A stretch of DNA of 64,000 bases from Polaromonas sp. AET17H-212 (GTDB taxonomy: Bacteria; Pseudomonadota; Gammaproteobacteria; Burkholderiales; Burkholderiaceae_C). The notes beneath the pieces were generated by a model, which had not been told where the DNA came from, did no database searches, and saw only the letters and a list, made by a program, of their open reading frames with translations. This document shows positions 51,922 through 62,397 of the stretch, in pieces; the stretch's first letter is position 1; every line of letters begins with the position of its first letter. The stretch lies in contig NZ_NBZW01000001.1 in NCBI RefSeq assembly GCF_002379085.1, positions 410,862-474,861 of the forward strand. Direction: 5' to 3'. The translations under genes were made by a program, and so were the position numbers.

Positions 51922-54900
51922 ATGAACCTCTCCGAACCCTTCGTCCGCCGCCCGGTAGCCACGGTGCTGCTGACCATAGGCCTGGCCCTCGCCGGCATAG
52001 GTGCGTTTTTCGTGCTGCCGGTCTCGCCCCTGCCGCAGGTGGACTTCCCGACGATTTCGGTCAATGCCTCGCTGCCCGGCGCCAGCCCGTCCACCATGGC
52101 CAGCAGCGTGGCGACACCGCTGGAGCGGCGCCTGGGCACGATCGCGGGGGTCAACGAAATGACGTCCAGCAGCGGCACGGGCTCGACCCGCATCAGCCTG
52201 CAGTTCGACCTGAACCGCAAGATCGACGCCGCGGCGCGCGAGGTGCAGGCCGCCATCAACGCCTCGCGTGTGGACCTGCCCGCCACCTTGCGCAGCAACC
52301 CGACCTACCGCAAGGCGAACCCGGCCGCAGCGCCGGTCATCATCCTGGCGCTGACCTCCAAAACCCGCGCGCCCGGCCAGATCTACGACGAAGTCTCCAA
52401 CCTGGTGCAGCAGAAAATCGCCCAGGTGCCGGGCGTCGGTGATGTCGAACTCGGCGGCGGTTCGTTGCCGGCCGTGCGGGTGGACCTGCTGCCGTTTGCG
52501 CTGAACCGCTACGGCGTCAGCATGGAAGACGTGCGTGCCGCCCTGCAGGCGTCCAACGCCAACCGGCCCAAGGGGGCGATTGAAGGCAACGGCCAGCGCC
52601 TGCAGATCTACTCGGGCGCCAGCACGGCCAGCGGCGGGCGCAAGGCGGCGGACTACCGCGACCTGGTGGTGGCCTGGCGCAACAATGCGGCGATCCGCCT
52701 GCGTGACGTGGCCGAGGTGGTGGACGGTGTGGAGAACATCAACACCCTGGGCCTGTTCAATGGCGAGCCGGCCGTGATCGTGCTGGTCACGCGCCAGCCC
52801 GATGCGAATGTGATTGCCACGGTGGACGGCGTGCGCGCCCTGCTGCCCGAGCTGCAGGCCCAGTTGCCGCAGGACGTGGTGCTGCAGGTCGCGTCGGACC
52901 GCACCAACTCGATACGCGCCTCGCTCAAGGAGATCGAAATCACGCTGCTGATCTCGATTGCACTCGTGGTGCTGGTGGTCAGCGCCTTTTTGCGCAGCGC
53001 ACGCGCCACCGTGATTCCGGCCGTGGCCACCGTGGTCTCGCTGCTGGGCACCTTCGGCGTGATGTATTTCCTGGGCTTCAGCCTGAACAACCTGAGCCTG
53101 ATGGCGCTCACGGTGGCCACCGGTTTTGTGGTGGACGACGCCATCGTGGTGCTGGAAAACACCAGCCGGCACATCGAGGCCGGCATGGACCGCTTCAAGG
53201 CCGCGCTGCTGGGCGCGCGCGAGGTGGGTTTCACGGTGCTGTCCATCAGCCTGTCGCTGGTGGCGGTGTTCATCCCGCTGCTCTTCATGGGCGGGCAAAC
53301 CGGCCGGCTGTTCCGCGAGTTTGCGGTGACGCTGTCGGCGGCGGTGCTGATCTCGCTGCTGATCTCGCTGACCACCACGCCGATGATGTGCGCCTGGCTG
53401 CTCAAGCCCGACGCCCACACGACGCCGCCCGGGCGGGTGGCGCGCTGGTTCGAGGCGGCGTTCAGGCGCCTGCACCGCGGCTACGAGATCAGCCTCGACT
53501 GGGCGCTGGCCAGCCGGGTGATCGTGATGCTGAGCCTGCTGGCCGTCATTGCGCTCAATGTCTACCTGTTCGTCGCCATCCCCAAGGGCTACTTCCCGCA
53601 GCAGGACACCGGGCAGATCAGCGGCGGCATACGCGCGGACCGCAGCATTTCCTTCCAGGCCATGCAGAGCAAGCTGAAGGCGCTGGTGGACATCATCCGG
53701 GCCGACCCGGCGGTCGATACCGTGGTCGGTTTTACCGGCGGCTCGCGCGCCGGCGGCGGCTTCATGTTCATCAACCTCAAGCCGGTGAGCCAGCGCACGG
53801 ACAAGGGCCAGGCGGTGATCGCGCGGCTGCGCCCGCAGCTGGCGCAGATCACCGGCATCACCCTGTTTCTGAACCCGGTGCAGGACCTGCGCGGCGGCGG
53901 GCGGGCCAGCAACTCCACCTACCAGTACACCCTGAAGAGTGACAACAACAACGACCTGAAAATCTGGGCGGTGCGCCTGGCCGAGCAGATGAAGCTGCAG
54001 CCGGCGCTGACCGACGTGGACACCGACCAGCAGGAAAACGGCGTGGAGACCATGGTCACCGTGGACAAGGACAGCGCGGCGCGGCTGGGCATCAGTTCAC
54101 GCGACGTGGACAACGCGCTGTACAACGGTTTCGGCCAGCGCCAGGTCGCCACCATTTATGCCGACCTGAACCAGTACAAGGTCATCATGGGTGTGGCGCC
54201 GCGCTACATCCAGAGCCCGGAATCGCTGAAAGACATTTATGTTCCCGCCAAAGGCGGCAGCGGCACGACCCTCGCCGCGGCAACCCCGGCCGCCGGCACC
54301 AGCGTGGTCAACCCGGCGCTGCGCGACCCCTCCTCGGGCCAGGCGCTGAGCGCAGCGGTGACCACCATGGTGCCGCTCTCAGCAATTGCGAGCTTCAGCG
54401 AAAACCCGACGGCGGCATCGATCAGCCATGAAGACGGCGAGCTTTCGACCACGGTGTCCTTCAACCTGGCCGAGGGCATCCCGCTCAGCCAGGCCCAGGA
54501 CGCCGTCAAACAGGCCGAAGCCGAGATTCGTCTGCCCATCAACGTGCGCGGCAGTTTTTCAGGGACGGCGCTCAGTGCCCAGCAATCGCAAAACGAGCAG
54601 CCCCTGCTGATCCTGGCGGCGCTGATCGTGATCTACATCGTGCTGGGCATCCTGTACGAAAGCCTGGTGCACCCGATCACGGTGCTGTCCACCCTGCCCT
54701 CGGCCGGCGTGGGTGCGGTGCTCGCGCTGATGCTGTTCAAGATGGAGTTTTCCATCATCGCGCTGGTTGGTGTCTTTCTGCTGATCGGCATCGTCAAGAA
54801 AAATGCCATCCTGATCATCGACTTCGCGATCGAGGCCGAGCGCTCGCGCGGCCTGTCGGCCGTCGAAGCGGTGCGCGAGGCCTGCCTGCTGCGCTTCCGG

Positions 54901-55167
54901 CCCATCCTGATGACCACGCTGGCGGCCATCCTGGGCGCGTTGCCGCTGGCCATCGGTTTTGGCGAGGGTGCCGAGCTGCGCCGGCCACTGGGCATCTCCA
55001 TCATCGGCGGCCTGATTGCCAGCCAGCTGCTCACGCTGCTGACCACGCCGGTGGTCTACATCCTGCTCGACAAGCTGCGCCGCCGCAGCCCGTCCGAGCG
55101 CCACCTGAGCCGTCATCCCGATGATGCCAGCGCGCCAACACCCGGTGTGCCGCTGCAACTGCAATGA
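51922..55167 (+). CDS. mdtC: RND multidrug efflux pump subunit, MdtC-like
   Basis: The 1081-residue pump protein begins MNLSEPFVRRPVATVLLTIG and carries the helix 4 Asp pair in ATGFVVDDAIVVLENTSRHI and the second-half segment GVFLLIGIVKKNAILIIDFA. It is somewhat longer than E. coli MdtC (1025 residues), partly because of an insertion near residues 775-820 rich in Ala/Thr/Gly. The ATG at 51922 has a GGAGACGAAGAG leader. Its stop overlaps the channel gene start (ATGA). It should pair with MdtB despite the palindrome between the genes. Confidence 0.94.
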   Translation: MNLSEPFVRRPVATVLLTIGLALAGIGAFFVLPVSPLPQVDFPTISVNASLPGASPSTMASSVATPLERRLGTIAGVNEMTSSSGTGSTRISLQFDLNRKIDAAAREVQAAINASRVDLPATLRSNPTYRKANPAAAPVIILALTSKTRAPGQIYDEVSNLVQQKIAQVPGVGDVELGGGSLPAVRVDLLPFALNRYGVSMEDVRAALQASNANRPKGAIEGNGQRLQIYSGASTASGGRKAADYRDLVVAWRNNAAIRLRDVAEVVDGVENINTLGLFNGEPAVIVLVTRQPDANVIATVDGVRALLPELQAQLPQDVVLQVASDRTNSIRASLKEIEITLLISIALVVLVVSAFLRSARATVIPAVATVVSLLGTFGVMYFLGFSLNNLSLMALTVATGFVVDDAIVVLENTSRHIEAGMDRFKAALLGAREVGFTVLSISLSLVAVFIPLLFMGGQTGRLFREFAVTLSAAVLISLLISLTTTPMMCAWLLKPDAHTTPPGRVARWFEAAFRRLHRGYEISLDWALASRVIVMLSLLAVIALNVYLFVAIPKGYFPQQDTGQISGGIRADRSISFQAMQSKLKALVDIIRADPAVDTVVGFTGGSRAGGGFMFINLKPVSQRTDKGQAVIARLRPQLAQITGITLFLNPVQDLRGGGRASNSTYQYTLKSDNNNDLKIWAVRLAEQMKLQPALTDVDTDQQENGVETMVTVDKDSAARLGISSRDVDNALYNGFGQRQVATIYADLNQYKVIMGVAPRYIQSPESLKDIYVPAKGGSGTTLAAATPAAGTSVVNPALRDPSSGQALSAAVTTMVPLSAIASFSENPTAASISHEDGELSTTVSFNLAEGIPLSQAQDAVKQAEAEIRLPINVRGSFSGTALSAQQSQNEQPLLILAALIVIYIVLGILYESLVHPITVLSTLPSAGVGAVLALMLFKMEFSIIALVGVFLLIGIVKKNAILIIDFAIEAERSRGLSAVEAVREACLLRFRPILMTTLAAILGALPLAIGFGEGAELRRPLGISIIGGLIASQLLTLLTTPVVYILLDKLRRRSPSERHLSRHPDDASAPTPGVPLQLQ

Positions 55168-56612
55168 GGCCCGCCATGCGATCCAGATTCACGCTTTACC
55201 CCATCGCCGCTGCGCTTGTTGTTCTGCTCGGCGGCTGCGCCGTCGGTCCCACCTACCAGCGGCCGCTCACGCCCGAGGTCAGCAGCTACAAGGAGGCCGA
55301 AGGCTGGGTGCCCGCCGCACCGGCCGATGCGCTGGAACGCGGCCCCTGGTGGTCGCTGTTCGGTGACCCGGTGCTCGACCAGCTGGCCGCGCGGGTCGAG
55401 GTGTCCAACCAGAACGTCGCCGCCGCCGTGGCCGCCTACGCGCAGGCCCGTGCGCTGGTGCGCGAGCAGCGCGCGTCTCTCTTTCCGGCGGTCACGCTGG
55501 GCAGCGGTGCCACCCGCTCCGGCAGCGATGGCAGCAGCAGTGGCAGCACAACCACGACAAACACCTCGGGCGGGCGCACCGGCAACAACTACCAGCTCAG
55601 CATAGGCGGCAGCTGGGAGCCCGACGTCTGGGGCCGTCTCGGCCGTGCGGTCGATGGTGCCAGCGCGGGCGCCCAGGCCAGCGCGGCCGATCTGGCCTCG
55701 GCCAAGCTGTCGGCGCAAGGCGAACTGGCCATCAACTACTTTTCGCTGCGCCAGCTGGACGCGCAGAAGGGCCTGCTCGAGGACACCCTCACCGGCTACC
55801 GACGCGCACTGGAAATTGCACAGAACCGCTACAACGCCGGCATTGTCGGCAAGACCGATGTGTTGCAGGCGCAAACCCAGCTCGCCAATGCCCAGGCCGA
55901 CGATGCCGGCCTGGTGCGGCAGCGCGCGCAGCTCGAGCATGCGATCGCCGTGCTGGTCGGTGAGGCGCCGGGCAATTTTTCGCTCGCCCGCGCGGCATGG
56001 AAACCTTCCGTGCCCGAGGTTCCGGTCGGTGTGCCGTCGACGCTGCTGCAGCGCCGGCCCGACATCGCCGCGGCCGAACGCCGCGTGGCGGCCGCCAACG
56101 AGCAGATCGGCATCGCCAAAAGCGCCTATTACCCCAAGCTGTCCCTGAGTGCCTCCTATGGCCTGGGCGCCAGCCGTGTGGCGGACCTGTTCAGCGCTTC
56201 CAGCATGGCTTGGTCGCTGGGCCTGTCGGCCGCGCAGGTGCTGTTCAATGCCGGGGCCACGGGCGCCCGCGTGGAAGGCAGCGAGGCCGCCCACGCACAA
56301 ACCGTGGCGCGTTACCGGCAGACCGTGCTGGCCGCCTTCCAGGATGTCGAGGACCAGCTCGCCGCGACCCGCGTGCTGCTCACCCAGCAGGAGCTGCGCC
56401 GCCAGGCCTCCGCCTCGGCCGACCAGGTCGAGCAGCAGGTGCTCAACCGCTACCGCAGCGGCCAGGTCGGCTACACCGAGGTCATCGCCGCGCAGGCCAC
56501 TGCCTTGAGCGCGCGCCGCGCGCTGGTGCAGGCCATGGCCGACCGCCAGACCACCGCCGTGGCGCTGATCCAGTCGCTCGGTGGCGGCTGGCAGGCGGAG
56601 CCATCGCCCTGA
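55164..56612 (+). CDS. Outer-membrane efflux lipoprotein, OprM/NodT type
   Basis: The 482-residue protein has a lipoprotein signal (AAALVVLLGGCAVGPTYQRP, acylated Cys near residue 25) and two outer-membrane-factor repeats with long coiled helices (ALEIAQNRYNAGIVGKTDVL and QVLNRYRSGQVGYTEVI). It forms the exit duct for the MdtABC-like pump. It overlaps mdtC by four bases; an alternative ATG at 55176 is possible. A Ser/Thr/Gly-rich loop sits near residues 120-145. Confidence 0.93.
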   Translation: MRPAMRSRFTLYPIAAALVVLLGGCAVGPTYQRPLTPEVSSYKEAEGWVPAAPADALERGPWWSLFGDPVLDQLAARVEVSNQNVAAAVAAYAQARALVREQRASLFPAVTLGSGATRSGSDGSSSGSTTTTNTSGGRTGNNYQLSIGGSWEPDVWGRLGRAVDGASAGAQASAADLASAKLSAQGELAINYFSLRQLDAQKGLLEDTLTGYRRALEIAQNRYNAGIVGKTDVLQAQTQLANAQADDAGLVRQRAQLEHAIAVLVGEAPGNFSLARAAWKPSVPEVPVGVPSTLLQRRPDIAAAERRVAAANEQIGIAKSAYYPKLSLSASYGLGASRVADLFSASSMAWSLGLSAAQVLFNAGATGARVEGSEAAHAQTVARYRQTVLAAFQDVEDQLAATRVLLTQQELRRQASASADQVEQQVLNRYRSGQVGYTEVIAAQATALSARRALVQAMADRQTTAVALIQSLGGGWQAEPSP

Positions 56613-56805
56613 GCGATCCGGCCATGCTTCGTTTTCAGGAGCACCCACTGCACGTAGTCACTGGGCTGCAGGCCTGAATCTCGTCAAGACCACGGGCGCG
56701 ATGGCGCAGGACGCCCAGCGCGCCGGTAAATAAATTCGAGGTTCGGCTGAGGTGCTGCCTCGTCCCGGAAGGGGCTGTTCCGGATACTGGTCTGAAGAGA
56801 CGCAG

Positions 56806-57438
56806 CTACATCGCCATGTAGCGGCCGGGCCGGTGGTTGATGGCCAGGGCCAGGTTCAGCACCACGGCGCCCAGCACCGACAACGCCACCCGCTGCCAGT
56901 CGGTCACCCACAGCGCACCCAGCACGATCAGGCCGTCCATGACCATCTGCACCTTGCCGGCGCGCCAACCCAGGCGGTCCTGCAGGTAAAGCACCACGAT
57001 GTTCAGCCCGCCCAGGCTGGCGCCATGGCGAAACACGATGAGCATGCCCGCGCCGCAGAGCAGCCCGCCGAGTACCGCCGCCAGCGCGGGAGACAGGTAG
57101 CCGAAGGCCAGCCCCTGCGGCAGGACCCAGGTGAACAGCGACAGCAGGCCCACGGCCGCAAAGGTTTTGAGGGTGAAGGCCAGCCCCATGCGCCGCCACG
57201 CAAAAACATAAAAAGGCAGGTTCACCGCAAAAAACGCGAGGCTGAAACTCAGGCCGGTGGCGTAGTGAATCAGAAAAGCGATGCCGGCCGTGCCGCCCGT
57301 CAACAGTCCGGCGTGACCAAACATGACCACGCCCAGCGCCACAAACAGGGTGCCAGTGGTGAGGGCCTGCACATCCTCATGCAGGCGGTGGTGCGGCACG
57401 CCCATGGCACCGGCCGCAACGGCAGGCGCGGTACTCAT
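56806..57438 (-). CDS. YitT family membrane protein
   Basis: The 210-residue protein has about five to six hydrophobic segments with the YitT-type residues GLLTGGTAGIAFLIHYATG and HGASLGGLNIVVLYLQDR. The family is of unknown transport or sensing role. Its start overlaps the hemerythrin stop (ATGA), so it is translated together with it. A frame 19 codons longer lacks support. Confidence 0.85.
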   Translation of the reverse strand: MSTAPAVAAGAMGVPHHRLHEDVQALTTGTLFVALGVVMFGHAGLLTGGTAGIAFLIHYATGLSFSLAFFAVNLPFYVFAWRRMGLAFTLKTFAAVGLLSLFTWVLPQGLAFGYLSPALAAVLGGLLCGAGMLIVFRHGASLGGLNIVVLYLQDRLGWRAGKVQMVMDGLIVLGALWVTDWQRVALSVLGAVVLNLALAINHRPGRYMAM

Positions 57439-57947
57439 GCCGCCTGGGCGGTGGCTGCAGGCGCCTGGGTGTCGGTGCAACTGGCGCCGCCGCAACCGTG
57501 AATGATGTCCCTGGGCAAGGCCTCGGGCATGGCCACCACGCCCGTGACCGGGTCGTACCCGATGCCGCGCAGGTGCAGGGCCAGTGCGGCATCCATGGTC
57601 TGGGCGTGCTGGGGAAACCAGAGCGCGAGTTCTCGCGCCATGTCGCGCAGCATCTTCAGGTTGCCGGTTTCGCCGCCGGTCAGGCCTTCACGCATGACCT
57701 GCAGCACGATCTTGTGCTGCACGCTGTGGCAGTTGGACGATGAAAACCGCGTCTCCTTCATCCAGCGATCTTCCCGGCTGAAATGTTCAGCAGTGTGGTC
57801 CAGCAAGACGCGCCAGTGGTCCAGCAGCGCGTGGTCTGCGGCGTTTTCCACCTGCGCCAGCAGGTCGACAAATTCCCGGTGGGTGTCATCCATCGCGGGC
57901 AGGTCGAGCGCGAGCGCGTCAGACCATTCAAGATTCGGCATGTTCAT
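57435..57947 (-). CDS. Bacteriohemerythrin-like protein with cysteine-containing tail
   Basis: The 170-residue protein has the di-iron helix bundle motifs: MDDTHREFVDLL, HTAEHFSREDRWM, CHSVQHKIVL and a late PQHAQTMDAAL. These bind oxygen or sense redox state and iron. A C-terminal tail (DIIHGCGGASCTDTQ) with two Cys, absent in most short hemerythrins, follows the bundle. It is coupled to a YitT-like gene. The start codon lies behind only a moderate ribosome site (GGAGCCATG region). Confidence 0.88.
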   Translation of the reverse strand: MNMPNLEWSDALALDLPAMDDTHREFVDLLAQVENAADHALLDHWRVLLDHTAEHFSREDRWMKETRFSSSNCHSVQHKIVLQVMREGLTGGETGNLKMLRDMARELALWFPQHAQTMDAALALHLRGIGYDPVTGVVAMPEALPRDIIHGCGGASCTDTQAPAATAQAA

Positions 57948-58063
57948 GGCTCCGGCAGGGGTAAAACGCCAGCTTACGCAATCCCCTGCGGAAAAACTTG
58001 ATCCAGGTCATGAATCCGTGCGCCAGGGCGCATGGCGCCGGTGCCTCCGCGCCCCCTGAACAG

Positions 58064-58124
58064 AATGCTCTCTTTTTGATAGCTGCTGGCGCCCGGCCAC
58101 CCTGGACCAGCGGCACTATTCATT
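58064..58124 (+). repeat. ATAGCTG-family repeat
   Basis: ATGCTCTCTTTTTGATAGCT, then GCTGGCGCCCGG, and a degenerate right half ending ACTATTCATTC. It lies in the gap between the hemerythrin gene and glmM. Confidence 0.7.
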
Positions 58125-58135
58125 CAAAACCCGGG

Positions 58136-59467
58136 TCAGAGCCTGACGGTATCCGCCACCCGCTCGGCACAGGCCAGGGCCTGCGCGGCGTCGCGCGCCT
58201 CCACCATGACACGCAGCAGCGGCTCGGTGCCGCTGGCGCGGATCAGCAGCCGGCCGCTGTCGCCGAGCTCGGCTTCAACGCTGCGGCTCATGTCTGCCAG
58301 GGCCGCGCTGCTTTTCCAGTCCTGCCCGGGCTGCAAGCGCACGTTGATCAGGGTCTGGGGGAACAGCGTGACGTCGGCCAGCAGTTGCGCCAGGCTTTTG
58401 CCGCTGCGCACACAGGCCTGCAAGACTTGCAGCGCGCTGATCAGTCCATCACCGGTGCTGTGTTTGTCCAGCGCCAGCAGGTGGCCGGAGCCTTCGCCGC
58501 CGAGCAGCCAGCCGTGTTTCTCCAGTTCTTCCAGCACGTAGCGGTCACCGACCTTGGCGCGCACAAACTCGACGCCTCGGGCTTTCAGGGCCACTTCGAC
58601 GGCCATGTTGGTCATCAGGGTGCCGACCGCGCCCGGCACTTTTTCGCCGCGCGCCAGGCGCTCAGCCACCATCAGGTACAGCACTTCGTCGCCATTGAAA
58701 AGACGGCCCTGGGCGTCCACCAGCTGCAGCCGGTCGGCGTCGCCGTCCAGCGCCACGCCGTAATCCGCCCCATAGGCCTTGACGGCCTTGATCAACGCCT
58801 CGGGATGGGTCGCGCCGACCTCGTGGTTGATGTTCATGCCGTCGGGTGCGCAGCCGATGGCAATGACCTCGGCCCCCAGCTCATGAAAGACTTCCGGTGC
58901 AATGTGGTAGGCCGCACCGTGCGCCGCATCAACGACGATCTTCATGCCTTTGAGTGTCAGGTCATTGGCAAACGTGCTTTTGCAGAACTCGATGTAGCGG
59001 CCGGCGGCATCATCGAGCCGGCGCGTCTTGCCGAGGTTGGGCGAGTCCGCCCACACCGGCGCCTGTTCCAGCACGGCCTCGACTTCCTGCTCCCAGGCGT
59101 CCGGCAGCTTGGCGCCCTGGGCGCTGAAGAACTTGATGCCGTTGTCGGGAAAGGCGTTGTGGCTGGCACTGATCACCACGCCCAGGCTGGCACGCTGCGT
59201 GCGCGTGAGGTAGGCCACGCCCGGCGTCGGCAAGGGCCCGAGCAGCACCACGTCAACGCCGGCGGAGTTGAACCCCGACTCCAGCGCACTCTCGAGCATG
59301 TAGCCGGAAATGCGGGTGTCCTTGCCAATCAGCACGGTGGGCCGGGCCTCGGTCTTTTTCAGCACGCGGCCGACCGCATGCGCCAGGCGGAGCACAAAAT
59401 CAGGCGTGATGGGCGCCTGGCCCACCGTGCCGCGAATGCCGTCGGTGCCGAAGTATGTTCTGGTCAT
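58136..59467 (-). CDS. glmM: Phosphoglucosamine mutase
   Basis: The 443-residue enzyme turns glucosamine-6-phosphate into glucosamine-1-phosphate for peptidoglycan and lipopolysaccharide. The catalytic Ser is in [19 protein letters not shown] (near residue 100), the metal loop is [13 protein letters not shown], and the sugar-binding GEGSGH and the phosphate loop [14 protein letters not shown] are present. The start is the ATG at 59467 ([13 protein letters not shown]), the family standard; a longer frame to 59749 overlaps folP and is rejected. It lies 50 bases after folP, forming the common ftsH-folP-glmM order. Confidence 0.98.
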   Translation of the reverse strand: MTRTYFGTDGIRGTVGQAPITPDFVLRLAHAVGRVLKKTEARPTVLIGKDTRISGYMLESALESGFNSAGVDVVLLGPLPTPGVAYLTRTQRASLGVVISASHNAFPDNGIKFFSAQGAKLPDAWEQEVEAVLEQAPVWADSPNLGKTRRLDDAAGRYIEFCKSTFANDLTLKGMKIVVDAAHGAAYHIAPEVFHELGAEVIAIGCAPDGMNINHEVGATHPEALIKAVKAYGADYGVALDGDADRLQLVDAQGRLFNGDEVLYLMVAERLARGEKVPGAVGTLMTNMAVEVALKARGVEFVRAKVGDRYVLEELEKHGWLLGGEGSGHLLALDKHSTGDGLISALQVLQACVRSGKSLAQLLADVTLFPQTLINVRLQPGQDWKSSAALADMSRSVEAELGDSGRLLIRASGTEPLLRVMVEARDAAQALACAERVADTVRL

Positions 59468-59517
59468 GGATGGATGTCCCTGGATGGTCTGTTTCAATGT
59501 CGCCGTGAGCGGAAATT

Positions 59518-60411
59518 CTACGGTGCGCCGTCCGGCCCGCTTGTAGGCTGCGGCGCCGTGGCAGCCAGCCAAACCTTCAGTGCCTGCACGGTTTCGCGCA
59601 CATCGTGCACACGCACCACCCGCGCACCGCGGTCCACGGCCAGCACGGCGGCGGTGACGCTGGGCACCATGCGGTCGATGATGTCGAGCTGGGCCACCTG
59701 GGCCAGCGAGCTGCTGCTCACAGCGGCCAGCGAGGACTTGCGCGACCAACCGGCCAGCAGCGGATAACCGGCCGCCAGCAGCTCGCGCTGGCGCGCCAGC
59801 AAGGCGAAATTCTGCGCCACCGTCTTGCCGAAACCGATGCCCGGGTCCAGCACGATGCGGTCGGCAGCGACGCCCAGCGCGCGCAGCTCAGCGGCGGCCT
59901 GGGCCAGAAAAGCCAGCACCTGCGGCACCACGTCGCCGTCCATGGGAGCGGCCTGCATGGTCTGCGGCTCCCGGTGCATGTGCATCAGGCACACGCCACA
60001 CGCGGGATGCGCGGCCACGACGGCGGCTGCGCCGGGCTGGCGCAGCGCCCAGATGTCGTTGATGATGTCGGCCCCCAGGTCCAGCACCGCGGCCATGACT
60101 TCGGGCTTGTAGGTGTCCACCGACACCGGCACGCCCAGGGTCGCCGCATGGCGCACGACCGGCAACACGCGAGCCAGCTCTTCGTCGAGCGGCACAGGCG
60201 GTGCCCCGGGACGGGTGGACTCGCCGCCGATGTCGAGCATGTCGGCGCCGTCCTTGACAAGCTGCTCGCAATGCGCAAACGCGGACCGCTGCGCGCCTCC
60301 CGCGGAAAAGTATTTGCCGCCGTCCGAAAACGAATCAGGGGTGACGTTGACGATGCCCATCACGCGGGGCTGGTCAAGGTCGATTTGAAAGCGCGAGGTT
60401 TGCCAGAGCAT
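59518..60411 (-). CDS. folP: Dihydropteroate synthase
   Basis: The 297-residue TIM-barrel enzyme of folate synthesis has the two signature segments [19 protein letters not shown] (sulfonamide-site loop) and [16 protein letters not shown], plus DPGIGFGKT and the phosphate-binding VRVHDV. The ATG at 60411 is preferred; an in-frame TTG at 60429 lies in the T-run of the ftsH terminator. No clear ribosome site is visible. It is preceded by that terminator, so expression probably depends on read-through or an internal promoter. Confidence 0.96.
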   Translation of the reverse strand: MLWQTSRFQIDLDQPRVMGIVNVTPDSFSDGGKYFSAGGAQRSAFAHCEQLVKDGADMLDIGGESTRPGAPPVPLDEELARVLPVVRHAATLGVPVSVDTYKPEVMAAVLDLGADIINDIWALRQPGAAAVVAAHPACGVCLMHMHREPQTMQAAPMDGDVVPQVLAFLAQAAAELRALGVAADRIVLDPGIGFGKTVAQNFALLARQRELLAAGYPLLAGWSRKSSLAAVSSSSLAQVAQLDIIDRMVPSVTAAVLAVDRGARVVRVHDVRETVQALKVWLAATAPQPTSGPDGAP

Positions 60412-60430
60412 GGGGTATTTTCGAGCCAAA

Positions 60431-60455
60431 GAAAAACCGGGGACGTGCCCCGGTT
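60431..60455 (-). terminator. Intrinsic terminator between ftsH and folP
   Basis: The minus strand reads AACCGGGG, CACGT, CCCCGGTT then TTTC, a perfect eight-base GC-rich stem with a T-run, 20 bases after the ftsH stop. Confidence 0.87.
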
Positions 60456-60474
60456 GTCATGTGGATGGCGGCGT

Positions 60475-62397
60475 TCAAGCCACCGTGGGTGCCGGGTCGG
60501 TCGCGACCGCCGGCGTGCCGCCGCTGGGACCACCGCTGCCGCCCACCGACGGGTTGCGCGGTGTCCAGTCTTTCGGTGGACGCGGCTCCTTGCCGGCCAT
60601 GATGTCGTCGAGCTGCTCGACGTCAATCGTCTCCCACTCCAGCAGGGCCTTGGCCATCGCGTGAATCTTGTCCTGGTTGTCCTCGATCAGCTTGCGCGCC
60701 TGGGCGTACTGCTGGTCGATGATGCGGCGCACTTCTTCGTCGACCTTTTTCAGGGTCGACTCGCTCATGTTGTTGGTCTTGGTGACCGAACGGCCCAGGA
60801 ACACTTCGCCTTCGTTCTCGGCGTAGACCATGGGGCCCAGCGCCTCGCTCATGCCGTAACGCGTGACCATGTCCCTGGCCAGCGCGGTGGCGCGTTCGAA
60901 GTCGTTGCTCGCGCCGGTCGTCATCTGGTTCATGAAGACTTCTTCGGCGATGCGCCCGCCGAACAACATGCTGATCTGGCTCAGCATGTACTCGCGGTCG
61001 TAGCTGTAGCGGTCCTGGGCCGGCAGGCTCATGGTGACGCCCAGCGCGCGGCCGCGCGGAATGATGGTGACCTTGTGCACCGGATCGCACTTGGGCAGCA
61101 TCTTGCCGAGCAGGGCGTGGCCCGACTCGTGGTAAGCCGTGTTCCTGCGCTCCGACTCGGGCATGACCATGCTCTTGCGCTCGGGGCCCATCAGGATCTT
61201 GTCCTTGGCTTTTTCGAAGTCCTGCATTTCCACGGTGCGCGCATTGCGGCGTGCAGCCATCAGGGCGGCTTCGTTGCAGAGGTTGGCCAGATCGGCGCCG
61301 GACATGCCGGGGGTGCCGCGGGCGATTACGCTGGCGTTGACGTCCTGGCCGAGCGGCACCTTGCGCATGTGCACATTGAGGATCTGCTCGCGGCCACGGA
61401 TGTCGGGCAGCGTCACATACACCTGGCGGTCAAAACGGCCGGGACGCAGCAAGGCAGCATCCAGGATGTCGGGCCGGTTGGTGGCAGCCACCACAATCAC
61501 GCCGACATTGGTTTCGAAACCGTCCATCTCGACCAGCATCTGGTTCAGGGTCTGTTCACGCTCGTCGTTGCCACCACCCAGGCCTGCGCCACGCTGGCGG
61601 CCGACAGCGTCGATCTCGTCGATGAAGATGATGCAGGGGGCGTTTTTCTTGGCGTTGTCGAACATGTCGCGCACGCGGGCCGCGCCCACGCCGACGAACA
61701 TCTCGACGAAGTCAGAACCGGAAATAGAGAAAAACGGGACCTTGGCTTCGCCGGCAATGCCTTTGGCGAGCAGGGTCTTGCCGGTGCCCGGAGGGCCGAC
61801 CAGCAACAGGCCGCGCGGAATGCGACCGCCCAGCTTCTGGAATTTTTGCGGGTCTTTCAGGAAGTCGACAACTTCCTTGACCTCTTCCTTGGCCTCGTCG
61901 CAGCCGGCCACGTCGGCAAAGGTCACGGTGTTGGTGGACTCGTCGAGCATGCGGGCCTTGGATTTGCCGAAGCTGAAGGCCCCGCCCTTGCCGCCGCCCT
62001 GCATTTGCCGCATGAAATAAATCCAGACGCCGATCAGCAACAGCATCGGACCCCAGCTGACCAGCAGGGTCATCAGGAGCGAGCCTTCTTCACGCGGCTT
62101 GACGTCGAACTTGACGTCATTGGCGATCAGGTCGCCGACCAGACCGCGGTCCAGGTAGGTGGCCGTGGTGCGGATGCGGCGGTCATCGGTCGTGACGGCC
62201 GAAATTTCCGTACCGCCCTGCCCCTCCGCGATGGTCGCGGACTTGATGCGTTTGCCCTTGACCTCGTCCAGGAACTCCGAATAGCCAAGGTAATTCGTAC
62301 CGGCGCCACCGCGTGTATCAAATTGCTTGAAAACGGTGAACAGCACCATGGCGATCACCAGCCAGATTGCAATTTTAGAAAACCACTGATTGTTCAA
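60475..62397 (-). CDS. ftsH: ATP-dependent zinc metalloprotease FtsH
   Basis: The 640-residue membrane protein has an N-terminal membrane helix (about residues 6-22), a periplasmic domain, a second helix (about 100-118), an AAA+ ATPase (Walker [26 protein letters not shown]) and the zinc protease site HESGH. The start is a TTG at 62397 with a GGAGA site seven bases ahead, giving the usual (M)[11 protein letters not shown] start. FtsH degrades membrane and regulatory proteins such as LpxC and sigma-32. The tail is rich in Pro, Gly and Ser. The order rlmE-ftsH-folP-glmM is conserved. Confidence 0.98.
   Translation of the reverse strand: MNNQWFSKIAIWLVIAMVLFTVFKQFDTRGGAGTNYLGYSEFLDEVKGKRIKSATIAEGQGGTEISAVTTDDRRIRTTATYLDRGLVGDLIANDVKFDVKPREEGSLLMTLLVSWGPMLLLIGVWIYFMRQMQGGGKGGAFSFGKSKARMLDESTNTVTFADVAGCDEAKEEVKEVVDFLKDPQKFQKLGGRIPRGLLLVGPPGTGKTLLAKGIAGEAKVPFFSISGSDFVEMFVGVGAARVRDMFDNAKKNAPCIIFIDEIDAVGRQRGAGLGGGNDEREQTLNQMLVEMDGFETNVGVIVVAATNRPDILDAALLRPGRFDRQVYVTLPDIRGREQILNVHMRKVPLGQDVNASVIARGTPGMSGADLANLCNEAALMAARRNARTVEMQDFEKAKDKILMGPERKSMVMPESERRNTAYHESGHALLGKMLPKCDPVHKVTIIPRGRALGVTMSLPAQDRYSYDREYMLSQISMLFGGRIAEEVFMNQMTTGASNDFERATALARDMVTRYGMSEALGPMVYAENEGEVFLGRSVTKTNNMSESTLKKVDEEVRRIIDQQYAQARKLIEDNQDKIHAMAKALLEWETIDVEQLDDIMAGKEPRPPKDWTPRNPSVGGSGGPSGGTPAVATDPAPTVA

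Noticed and set aside
51151..53475. A 774-codon frame antisense to mdtB/mdtC
   Set aside because: Same GC-skew artefact; part of it is the palindromic element read backward.
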